DNA of 64,000 nt, from positions 1 to 64,000 of the forward strand of contig CAJMFH010000015.1 in NCBI GenBank assembly GCA_905212635.1, read 5' to 3'. Positions within the stretch are counted from its first letter, which is position 1; each line of letters begins with the position of its first letter. A program made the position numbers and the translations under genes. Source of the DNA: an uncultured Lachnoclostridium sp. Its GTDB lineage: Bacteria; Bacillota; Clostridia; Lachnospirales; Lachnospiraceae. Under the pieces are notes generated by a model. It saw only the letters and a list, made by a program, of their open reading frames with translations. It had not been told where the DNA came from and did no database searches. This document shows positions 35,818-42,863 of the stretch, one piece after another.

Positions 35818-37692
35818 TTATTTCACTGTGATTTTGACCGTCTTTCTGACTGTCTTTTTGCCCTTCTTATATTTTATCACAACTTTATAAGTTTTTCCAG
35901 TCTTGGCCTTCTTGGTGGCTTTAATTACCAGTTTTCCATTCTTAACCGTAACTTTCAATGCCTTTTTGTTATAAGAAGCCACTTTGCATTTGACTTTTTT
36001 ACCATTTACTACTGCTTTGATCGTAATCTTTTTGCCTTTTTCTACTGCCACCTTTTTCACGATCTTGGAAATAACCGTAGTTTCCGATGCCTTGGTAGTT
36101 TCCGATGCCTTGGTAGTTTCCGGTGCCTCGGTAGCTGTCGGTGTTTTTGTCGTTTCCGGCGCATTGGTAGTCTCTGGCGTTTTTGTCGTTTCCGGTGCTT
36201 TTGAAACTTCCGGTGCTTTCGGCGTCGGTGTTGGTACAACGTCCGGATTTACCGGCTTTGTTGTCGTCGCAGGTGTTGGAATTACCGGTTTTGTTGTAGC
36301 TGCCGTTGTCGGCGTCGGTGCAACTGCTGTCGGTACCGGCGTTACTGGTGTTACCGGAGCTTTGGTAGGTACCGCAGAAGCCGGTGTTGTAGGTACCGCA
36401 GATGGTGCCATCGTTGGTGCAGCTGACGGCGCCGCCGTTTCACCAGCATCCGGATTTTCGGACTGAACCGGTGTAACCGTTGGAACTGCCGGTTCACTTG
36501 GTGCTGCTGTTGGTGCATCTGTCACTTCCGGAGTCGCAGTTGGCGTCGCTGTCGGTGTTGTATCTGGGATATCACGGAATCCATTCTGATACAATTTCTG
36601 ACCTTTTTTCTGGCACCAGAGCGCAACCATCGCATAACCCGCCTGCTCTGTCGCCATCTGATTATATTTCATTACTCCATTTTGTTCTGCATGGGCATAT
36701 CCGCGGTACTCTGAATATGTAACGTTATCTTTTTGACATTCTACGTTGAAACTCTTCAGGGCATCCACGATGGTATTTTCATTTTTAATAAAACGCTCAT
36801 CTGTCGTCGGATCAATACCAAGCATGGTAAGTCCACAGATCACCTGTGAAATCGACTCTGAGTTTACAGTACCCCAGGAAGCGTATCCACCCTGATCATT
36901 CTGTTTACTGCTCATTACTGCAAGTGCACTTTCAACTGCATCGTTTACTTCCGGAAGATAGGTATATTTACTAAGTGCCTGAACAGCCATCATTGTAATA
37001 TCCGGATCGGATGAATTACCGTAGAACGCCCAGCCGCCATCAGCCAATTGCAATTCTAATATTTTATATATATAATCATCTCGAAGTGTCGTCACATTTT
37101 CCTCCGACAGATCGGTTACTTTTGTCTCTCCGGCAGATTGATATCCTGCGTAATCCAATGCGATCAATGCATAAACCGGTCCATTGATTCCCTGCCAGAT
37201 CGTATCCTTATAATCTTGTGACTCTTCTGTCTTATCTCCGCCTACATTATCACCAGCCAGCGGCGCACAGAGATTCCATCCATTAAAATTGGTCACATCC
37301 GCACCAGCAGAATACAGTCCGATAATCGCTCTGGAATTTTCTGTGGATTTGTTTGAATCCAGTTTATTTGCTTCTTTTAGCTCTGGTGATTTTGCTTCTA
37401 TTTCATCAAAGCTGGATTTTACCGCTGCCAGATATTTTGTTTTCCACTCCTCTGTCATACGGCCACTTCGTCCCAGTATTAATGCAGCCCATTCGCCGCC
37501 TGCGGAACCAAATGCCGGGTCCGATACGACAAATTCTATCGTATCGCAAACCTCATTAACTTCCTGACTGTAGTCTCCTGTTACTTGTGTCACGCTCTCC
37601 GCGTCAGTTTTCGGCACATAGCCAATTCCGCTCACGACAAGCGCAGCAGCCAATGCAATGGCTACTCGTTTCTTTGCTCCTTTTACTCTCAT
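35818..37692 (-). CDS. Secreted alpha/alpha-toroid (transcobalamin alpha-domain-like) protein with Thr/Pro linker and Lys-rich wall domain
   Basis: 624 aa. Signal peptide (~1-31). Helical-repeat domain (~35-375) with prenyltransferase/squalene-cyclase-like repeats such as LQLADGGWAFYGNSSDPDIT, MMAVQALSKYTYL, QNDQGGYASWGTVNSESISQ and CGLTMLGIDP. The transcobalamin alpha domain has this fold. A ~160-residue Thr/Pro/Ala linker with repeated APETTK/ASETTK units follows, then a Lys-rich beta domain (~540-624). AGGAGG seven bases before ATG 37692. First gene behind the cobalamin riboswitch. Binding of cobamides is inference from riboswitch, fold and neighbours. Confidence 0.78.
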   Translation of the reverse strand: MRVKGAKKRVAIALAAALVVSGIGYVPKTDAESVTQVTGDYSQEVNEVCDTIEFVVSDPAFGSAGGEWAALILGRSGRMTEEWKTKYLAAVKSSFDEIEAKSPELKEANKLDSNKSTENSRAIIGLYSAGADVTNFNGWNLCAPLAGDNVGGDKTEESQDYKDTIWQGINGPVYALIALDYAGYQSAGETKVTDLSEENVTTLRDDYIYKILELQLADGGWAFYGNSSDPDITMMAVQALSKYTYLPEVNDAVESALAVMSSKQNDQGGYASWGTVNSESISQVICGLTMLGIDPTTDERFIKNENTIVDALKSFNVECQKDNVTYSEYRGYAHAEQNGVMKYNQMATEQAGYAMVALWCQKKGQKLYQNGFRDIPDTTPTATPTATPEVTDAPTAAPSEPAVPTVTPVQSENPDAGETAAPSAAPTMAPSAVPTTPASAVPTKAPVTPVTPVPTAVAPTPTTAATTKPVIPTPATTTKPVNPDVVPTPTPKAPEVSKAPETTKTPETTNAPETTKTPTATEAPETTKASETTKASETTVISKIVKKVAVEKGKKITIKAVVNGKKVKCKVASYNKKALKVTVKNGKLVIKATKKAKTGKTYKVVIKYKKGKKTVRKTVKITVK

Positions 37693-37699
37693 TTGAGTA

Positions 37700-37834
37700 C
37701 CTCCTTAATTTTGTCCCAATCGGGGTAACATTGTATTTATAAACAACTCAGGTCTGACTCTTACAGTGGGGGCAACCGCGATGACTTTCACATACATTCC
37801 AAGAAGTTTATATCGTTTTCAGGCGCAATCGCGC
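37700..37834 (-). promoter_or_regulatory. Compact cobalamin riboswitch
   Basis: The leader of the 37692 gene reads, on the minus strand, GGAATG..ATGTGAAAGTCAT, then CGCGGTTGCCCCCACTGTAA, then GAGTCAGACC, closely following the cobalamin aptamer core (GGTGAAAATCC, GCGG-CCCGCCACTGTAA, AGTCAGGAGACC). Core at 37741-37809, closed by AAACTT/GAGTTGTTT-type pairing. The peripheral arms between ACTGTAA and AGTCAG are missing, as in small class-II-type variants. A TGTTACCC..GGGACA hairpin (37712-37730) just before AAGGAGG is the likely expression platform, suggesting translational control. Confidence 0.82.
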
Positions 37835-37840
37835 TTTTAT

Positions 37841-37869
37841 ACTATACCATTTCACGCAAAAAAAGTAAA
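37841..37869 (-). promoter_or_regulatory. Promoter of the cobamide-uptake operon
   Basis: TTTACT (37864-37869), 17-bp T-rich spacer, TATAGT (37841-37846). The -35 lies in the terminator stem of the upstream CAP gene. Confidence 0.7.
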
Positions 37870-37893
37870 GAGCCGATAACTCTTTACTTTTTC
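37858..37893 (-). terminator. Terminator of the CAP-domain gene
   Basis: AAGTAAAGAG (37863-37872) pairs with CTCTTTACTT (37880-37889); seven T follow on the minus strand. Confidence 0.85.
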
Positions 37894-37942
37894 GAAATGC
37901 AAATGTGTGGGAGAGTTTCTGAACCGTTACTTGAAAACTATT

Positions 37943-38671
37943 TTAACTCAAAAACATTTGTGCCCAGTAATACCGATAATCACCCGATGTCCTACAGAAC
38001 CCAAGCCCCATATACGTATATTCCTCTGATAAAATATTGGCACGGTGACCCGAGGATGCCATCCAGGCATTTACTACACTCTTTGGTGTACCCTGTCCTG
38101 CCGCAATATTTTCTCCGCAAGCCCGATAACTAAGACCAATTTCATCAAATACCGAAAAACAATCGTCGCCATTTGGTCTTGTATGTGAAAATTCTTTGAG
38201 TAATTCTTTCGCACGGATTTTCGCTGCTTTACTTAATTTGGTATGCAGTTTCAATTTCTTTAATCCCCGCTTTGAACGCTCCTGATTAACAAGCTGTAAC
38301 ACTTCTTTCTGATATTTTACCGCTGTGTTCTCAGAAGATTTCGAAACGGCATTTTTCTTTGCCGCCTTTACAGTAATTTTATACGTAACTTTCTGACTTC
38401 CGGCTTTGGCCTGGAGTTTTGAAGTTCCTTTCTTCTTTCCGCGAACAATAACAGAAACTTTTCCGCTTGTCGTTATTCTTATCTTGTCTTTTCCGGAAAT
38501 TATTTTCCAGACCACTTTTTTCTTCACATTTTGAATGGATAATTTTTTTGCTTCTTTGACATGGATGCTAAAGGCATTTTCCTTAAGCACTTTCGCTCCT
38601 ATCTCGACGGGATGTGCAAAACTTCCCGCCACCAATGCCAGTGTCAAAACCAGCGCTGCTATTTTCTTCAT
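37943..38671 (-). CDS. Secreted CAP/SCP (YkwD-like) domain protein with Ig-like N-terminal module
   Basis: 242 aa. Signal peptide (~1-27). A Lys-rich beta module (~35-105; VVWKIISGKDKIRITTSGKVSVIV) resembling bacterial Ig-like (BIG2) folds. CAP domain (~118-242) with LVNQERSKRGLKKLKLHTKLSKAA, FSHTRPNGDDCFSVFDE, CGENIAAGQ and MASSGHRANILSEEYTYMGLGF. CAP proteins of bacteria are secreted, often wall-associated, with few known activities. The Lys-rich module is similar in style to those of the toroid proteins here. Confidence 0.88.
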   Translation of the reverse strand: MKKIAALVLTLALVAGSFAHPVEIGAKVLKENAFSIHVKEAKKLSIQNVKKKVVWKIISGKDKIRITTSGKVSVIVRGKKKGTSKLQAKAGSQKVTYKITVKAAKKNAVSKSSENTAVKYQKEVLQLVNQERSKRGLKKLKLHTKLSKAAKIRAKELLKEFSHTRPNGDDCFSVFDEIGLSYRACGENIAAGQGTPKSVVNAWMASSGHRANILSEEYTYMGLGFCRTSGDYRYYWAQMFLS

Positions 38672-38691
38672 ATCTTTTCCTTTCCACGAAC

Positions 38692-38949
38692 TCAGATTTT
38701 TTCAAATACCATCGTTGCCTGAATTCTGTCTCCGCCCAAAAATCCGCCACTCTGCGCGGAAGCCGTTGTGATTGTATGCAGACGGTAGCCCTTTGCTGCC
38801 TGCTCATTTAACACTTCTTCGAGCGCGGACAGATTTCCGGAACCGGTTCCTAAAAATTTTTCCTTCAATGTTACCTGTAAAACTACGTATTGCAGCCCGT
38901 CCTTTCCGGATGCTGTTGAATAAGTAGATGAATCTCCGTAATTTGCCAT
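38692..38949 (-). CDS. DUF4177-like small protein
   Basis: 85 aa, no membrane segment. LQYVVLQVTLKEKFLGTGS, LEEVLNEQAAKGYRLHTITTA and a final TMVFEK strand fit the DUF4177 pattern (beta strand, NxxxxxGW-like helix region, two strands). Function unknown. Good AGGAGG site (GGAAAAGGAGGAAACACAT on the minus strand). It precedes the CAP gene by 20 bp and may be co-transcribed with it. Confidence 0.7.
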   Translation of the reverse strand: MANYGDSSTYSTASGKDGLQYVVLQVTLKEKFLGTGSGNLSALEEVLNEQAAKGYRLHTITTASAQSGGFLGGDRIQATMVFEKI

Positions 38950-39062
38950 ATGTGTTTCCTCCTTTTCCTTGTTGGTCTTTTATTACTACATTTTTAAGTA
39001 TACAGGAAAATGAACGGAGATGCAAGGAAATGGAACTGGGAATTAGAGGAAATAAACGTCTT

Positions 39063-39299
39063 TCATTTTTCTTCTAAGTATCTTTTCAATTCTTCTACCA
39101 GCTTATAAACCATTGTTCCCGGATCGTAATGGGACGGTTTGTCAATTCCATTACGAAACGATGCCATCCTCCGTTTTGCATTGTTAATTGCAGTATTTAC
39201 TCCTACAATCAAAAAGGAGTTTGCTCGCGGGCTTTTGAATTCATGCTTTCTTTGTTCCCGTTGTTGTCTCCGCTTTTTAAATAAATCATCCGTTCCCAT
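39063..39299 (-). pseudogene. RloB/AbiLii-like gene with a large internal deletion
   Basis: 78-aa open frame. The start MGTDDLFKKRRQQREQRK..SPRANSFLIV resembles the beginning of RloB/AbiLii proteins. The end NTAINNAKRRM..KPSHYDPGTMVYKLVEELKRYL resembles their C-terminus. The ~100+ residues between, including the EGEKTEPxYF TOPRIM-like part, are absent. The frame is intact, so it may still make a mini-protein. ATG directly follows the ATPase stop (TAAATG), so the two are translated together. The match is from memory of the family, hence moderate confidence. Confidence 0.55.
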
Positions 39300-40493
39300 T
39301 TATTCGCCTTCTTTCAAATCAAAATCCTTAATATAAGGAATACCTCCGTATACGCCTGCCAAATAATCTTTTTCAAACGAGGCATCTGATCTAATCTTGA
39401 AATCGGATAATGCAGACAACTCGGAATATCCAAATTCATCTTTCTGAACAAACCAAATCTGATCCCGTCTGAAAAACTTTTTATCCATTAACGTAGTATC
39501 ATGCGTAGTATAAATTAATTGTGACAAAGATTTTTCGTCATAAAATAAATCAATAATAAATTTAAGCAGTAATGGATGTAATTTTATATTCAATTCATCT
39601 ACAAAAATAGACCCACCATTTAAAACAGCTAATCTTGCATAGATAAATAGCATAATACTTTTTATCGTACCTTCTGACTCAAAATATAAACTTAATGGAT
39701 ATTCTTCCTCATCTTTTCCTTTGTGAAAAGTATAGAATTTCATATTCTTTTCGCTATCATCATAAACAATATCTTGAATCCCTGTATCAATTGCAGATAA
39801 AAATTCGACCAATTTTTCTTTATCATGATCAATTACTTGTGGCAAAAGTTCTTCCAATATATCAGTATCTTCGCAAAAATTTGTAGGAACAACCAACATA
39901 CTCATAATTGCTGAATAAACAGAGGTAAATACATCTGTTTTTAATTTTAATTTATTAAAAAACGAAAGCGCCAGCGTTTCGCTTGGAATTTGTTCCTTAT
40001 ATAAATCACATTCTTTTCTCACAGAAGCGCCAAATTCAACATTATCTGTCGTTCTCTCTAAAATCATTACGGTTCTGTTAGTTTCAAGATTTTTGCGATA
40101 CATCCACTCCATCACAATACATTCCGCATTGTATTCAAATCCATATTTGTATTCGTACCCTCCATAAATCTCAATAATCTCGAATTCAGAATTCTGTTCT
40201 GTTTTTTCAAAAGAAAATGGCACATAATATCTGTCAATTGCGTTTTTTTCGCCCTCTCCAACATTATTAAGAGATTCCATAATAATTCTTTGAAAAAGAG
40301 ACATTGCCATATATAAATTTGACTTTCCACTTGCATTTGCTCCATAAATAGCTGCAACTCTCAGAAATTTTTCTTTCATTCCAATATCGATTAAATTGCA
40401 TTCATGTTCTTTATAGGCTTTAATCGCTGTCATGTCTAAAACCGTCTCTTCTTTAAAAGACAAAACATTTTTTACCATAAATTGCACCAGCAT
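39300..40493 (-). CDS. AAA ATPase of the RloA/AbiLi (COG1106) type
   Basis: 397 aa. It starts MLVQFMVKNVLSFKEETVLDM as usual for this ABC/SMC-like ATPase group, with Walker A GANASGKSN (~49-57), a signature-like FESEGTIKSI (~270), Walker B GGSIFVDELNIKLHP (~293-307) and the TTHDTTLMD H-loop (~325). In RloAB/AbiL systems it pairs with RloB/AbiLii and is linked to phage abortive infection or restriction-like loci. GGGAGGTGC precedes the ATG. It sits behind a promoter with a perfect inverted repeat. AT-rich compared with its neighbours, consistent with horizontal origin. Confidence 0.8.
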   Translation of the reverse strand: MLVQFMVKNVLSFKEETVLDMTAIKAYKEHECNLIDIGMKEKFLRVAAIYGANASGKSNLYMAMSLFQRIIMESLNNVGEGEKNAIDRYYVPFSFEKTEQNSEFEIIEIYGGYEYKYGFEYNAECIVMEWMYRKNLETNRTVMILERTTDNVEFGASVRKECDLYKEQIPSETLALSFFNKLKLKTDVFTSVYSAIMSMLVVPTNFCEDTDILEELLPQVIDHDKEKLVEFLSAIDTGIQDIVYDDSEKNMKFYTFHKGKDEEEYPLSLYFESEGTIKSIMLFIYARLAVLNGGSIFVDELNIKLHPLLLKFIIDLFYDEKSLSQLIYTTHDTTLMDKKFFRRDQIWFVQKDEFGYSELSALSDFKIRSDASFEKDYLAGVYGGIPYIKDFDLKEGE

Positions 40494-40514
40494 ATCACAG
40501 CACCTCCCTTATAA

Positions 40515-40546
40515 GATATAATATACTATTTTTAATATATTATATC
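40515..40546. promoter_or_regulatory. Perfect inverted repeat over the ATPase-gene promoter
   Basis: GATATAATATA (40515-40525), 10-bp spacer, TATATTATATC (40536-40546). It covers the whole promoter (TTGATA 40543-40548, 17 bp, TATATT 40520-40525) and ends ~20 bp before the start codon. It could be the operator of an autoregulated defence locus. Confidence 0.65.
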
Positions 40547-40564
40547 AATATTTTTGTAATTTCT

Positions 40565-41236
40565 TCACATTTCTTGCGTCGTAATATCATGTTTATGCAA
40601 GTACAATGTCAATTCTCTTACACTTTCTTCAACAGAGACATGCTCATAATTCATAAACGCTTGCTTCTCCGTCGTTCCGGTTAAAACTGCAAAAAAATCA
40701 ACGCCCGCGCTCTGGGCTGTTTTTGCATCAACAATACTGTCGCCTACATAAAGAACCTGATTTTTGCTGACATTCAATTTCTGAATTGCCATGAGCAGTC
40801 CCTCCGGATCCGGTTTCTCGTTTTTCACATCGTCGCCGCCTATTATCACATCAATGAAATTCGTGGCATTATTTTTCGCCAATATCTGCTCAATCCTATA
40901 ATGATACTTCGTTGTAACAATTCCCAAAAGGTATCTGCATTTTCCAAGTTTTTCCAGCATTTTCAGCACACCATCATAAACCCGGGTATTGTCTACCATG
41001 ACTTCATCCGCTTTTTCTTTAAAATACTGAGTAAATTTCTGCGCCGTCTCTTCGTCCTGTATCCCTGACAATTCAAACAATGTGTCATTCAACGAAAGCC
41101 CAATTGTCCTTTGAATCGTCTTTATATCTCGTTTTTCCAAATCAAGTTTTTCCAATGCATGATTGATGCTTAATACGATTCCATTTGTAGAATCGCCTAA
41201 TGTATAATCAAAATCAAAAATTACTGCTTTGTACAT
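40565..41236 (-). CDS. HAD-superfamily phosphatase (phosphoglycolate phosphatase-like)
   Basis: 223 aa, HAD subfamily IA. Motif I FDFDYTLGDST (~8-18) with the Asp nucleophile, motif II GIVTTKY (~104-110), the Lys of motif III in NEKPDPEGL (~138-146), motif IV YVGDSIVDAKTA (~162-173). A helical cap lies at ~20-85. Similar to PGP/beta-phosphoglucomutase-like phosphatases; substrate unknown. GAGGTGAAAAA precedes the ATG. Confidence 0.88.
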   Translation of the reverse strand: MYKAVIFDFDYTLGDSTNGIVLSINHALEKLDLEKRDIKTIQRTIGLSLNDTLFELSGIQDEETAQKFTQYFKEKADEVMVDNTRVYDGVLKMLEKLGKCRYLLGIVTTKYHYRIEQILAKNNATNFIDVIIGGDDVKNEKPDPEGLLMAIQKLNVSKNQVLYVGDSIVDAKTAQSAGVDFFAVLTGTTEKQAFMNYEHVSVEESVRELTLYLHKHDITTQEM

Positions 41237-41731
41237 TTTTTCACCTCGGGTTTCTTTCTATACACGATATTTCACAGCCAGATCGTTAAGTTCATCTGTC
41301 AGTTTCTGATTGTTGAATTTTTATCTCGTCTTGGATACAAGTAAATTTTGACCCCTATTTTTATTTTTAACAAAAAACAATATATTTATATCACCATTTT
41401 TGGTTCCAGCAACAATTTAGCAATTCACACCACAATTTGCATAAGCTGCTTTGACCTGAGCAATAATTTTGTGTCTCAAACCATATAAATCAGCTTACTT
41501 ATATGGTTTATTTTTGCTTTTTTATGCACAAACCAAAGCAAAGTCAAAAATCCTTTGGTCTATTTCTAAAAATTTTCCATGGAATCAAATCCAACATATC
41601 TCCCAGACAATTATAACTCCTCCCTGCACCCTCACAACACCTCTCCCAAGCAATCACCAGCCAGCTGCACCATCCCCGCAACGCATTTTTCCGTGTCAAG
41701 CCGTCTCACGCTGAAAGGACCACAAATGCCT
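41237..41731. other. Gene-free stretch with a small remnant and a hairpin
   Basis: 41258-41320 on the minus strand is a 20-codon fragment (FNNQKLTDELNDLAVKYRV then stop) preceded by a stop codon; it looks like the tail of a lost gene. At about 41479-41512 AAACCATATAA pairs with TTATATGGTTT followed by TTATTTTT on the plus strand, a terminator-like hairpin with no gene in front of it. The rest shows no convincing gene. Confidence 0.35.
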
Positions 41732-41765
41732 AAAAAAGCCCGGAACGTATGCGTTTCGGGCTTTT
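41732..41765 (-). terminator. Terminator of rplM-rpsI
   Basis: AAAGCCCGAAACG (minus strand, 41753-41765) pairs with CGTTCCGGGCTTT, then a run of T (41732-41737). Confidence 0.88.
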
Positions 41766-41792
41766 GATATCCATATTTCCGCAGATAACTGC

Positions 41793-42185
41793 TTATCGTT
41801 TACTAAACTGAGGAGCTCTACGTGCTTTCTTGAGACCGTATTTCTTACGCTCTTTCATACGTGGGTCACGTGTGAGGTATCCAGCTTTCTTCAATGTAGG
41901 TCTGAGATCCAAGTCATATTTGTTCAATGCTCTTGCGATACCATGACGAATGGCACCAGCCTGACCTGTAAATCCGCCACCTTTTACATTTACGATTACG
42001 TCAAATTTGTCTGCCATGTTAGTAGCTTCCAAAGGCTGACGTACGATGATTTTCAATGTTTCAAGTCCGAAGTACTCGTCCATGTCTTTTTTATTAATTG
42101 TAACTTTTCCTGTTCCTGGTACAAGATATACGCGTGCTACGCTTGATTTTCTTCTACCTGTTCCGTAATATTTTTCACTAGCCAA
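41793..42185 (-). CDS. rpsI: 30S ribosomal protein S9
   Basis: 130-aa S9 (uS9). YYGTGRRKSSVARVYLVPG at the start, GGGFTGQAGAIRHGIARAL (~68-86) and the basic tail KYGLKKARRAPQFSKR, whose last residues contact P-site tRNA. It follows rplM by 23 bp. Confidence 0.98.
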   Translation of the reverse strand: MASEKYYGTGRRKSSVARVYLVPGTGKVTINKKDMDEYFGLETLKIIVRQPLEATNMADKFDVIVNVKGGGFTGQAGAIRHGIARALNKYDLDLRPTLKKAGYLTRDPRMKERKKYGLKKARRAPQFSKR

Positions 42186-42208
42186 TGTTATTTCCTCCTT
42201 TCAACCAA

Positions 42209-42637
42209 TTAAATGTCCAGAACTTCTGGCTTCTGTGCAGCATGTTTGTGATCTGGTCCAGCATATACAAACAATTTTTTAAGCATCTGTCTTCCCAAAG
42301 GTCCCTTTGGAAGCATACCCTTTACTGCATGAGTGATAACATACTCTGGCTTCTTCTCTTTCATCTCTTTCAATGTAGTCTCTTTCATACCGCCTACATA
42401 TTCTGAATGATGATAATAAATCTTCTGAAGGTCTTTCTTACCTGTTGTAACGATCTTGTCAGCATTTACAACGATAACATAATCACCTGTATCAATATGA
42501 GGGGTGTAGATTGGTTTATTCTTACCTCTCAAAACATTTGCAATTTCAGATGCAAGACGTCCCAAGGTTTTTCCTTCGGCATCTACTACATACCATTTTC
42601 TTTCCACATCGGATGGACTTGCCATATAACTTTTCAT
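42209..42637 (-). CDS. rplM: 50S ribosomal protein L13
   Basis: 142-aa L13 (uL13) with KWYVVDAEGKTLGRLASEIA (~14-33), YTPHIDTGDYVIVVNA and MLPKGPLGRQMLKKLFVYAG. AGGAGG before the ATG. It leads the rplM-rpsI unit. Confidence 0.98.
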   Translation of the reverse strand: MKSYMASPSDVERKWYVVDAEGKTLGRLASEIANVLRGKNKPIYTPHIDTGDYVIVVNADKIVTTGKKDLQKIYYHHSEYVGGMKETTLKEMKEKKPEYVITHAVKGMLPKGPLGRQMLKKLFVYAGPDHKHAAQKPEVLDI

Positions 42638-42768
42638 CCTGGAAACCTCCTAATATAATTTCTTCTCGCACAAAAATGTGCGCTTCCTGTATACAATAAT
42701 GCATAAATAACTTTGGTGTCTCATGAAAACCATCTGAAATGTCCGGAACAGACGCTTTCACGTCACAC
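42638..42768 (-). promoter_or_regulatory. Long 5' leader of rplM, candidate L13 autoregulatory leader
   Basis: About 130 nt separate the predicted start of transcription from rplM. It contains GACGTGAAAGCGTC and CGCACATTTTTGTGCG hairpins, the second just upstream of the ribosome site. L13 leaders are known in Firmicutes; I could not align this one from memory. Confidence 0.4.
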
Positions 42769-42774
42769 TTGCTT

Positions 42775-42803
42775 ATTATATTACATTTTCGCTCGCTTGT
42801 CAA
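42775..42803 (-). promoter_or_regulatory. Promoter of rplM-rpsI
   Basis: Perfect consensus: TTGACA (42798-42803), 17-bp spacer, TATAAT (42775-42780). It begins one base after the terminator of the upstream gene. Confidence 0.92.
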
Positions 42804-42804
42804 C

Positions 42805-42844
42805 AAAAAAATGGCTGCATCTGACATTTTTCAGATACAGCCAT
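42805..42844 (-). terminator. Terminator of the FN3 gene
   Basis: ATGGCTGTATCTGA pairs with TCAGATGCAGCCAT (one mismatch), then a T run on the minus strand (42805-42810). Confidence 0.88.
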
Positions 42845-42863
42845 CGGGAGATTTCTTTTTCTC

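Noticed and set aside
39900..40050. CRISPR array, prophage or transposase genes in the accessory stretch 37.9-41.7 kb
   Set aside because: No regularly spaced repeats, integrase, DDE transposase or phage structural gene was seen; AT-richness and the ATPase pair are the only signs of transfer.
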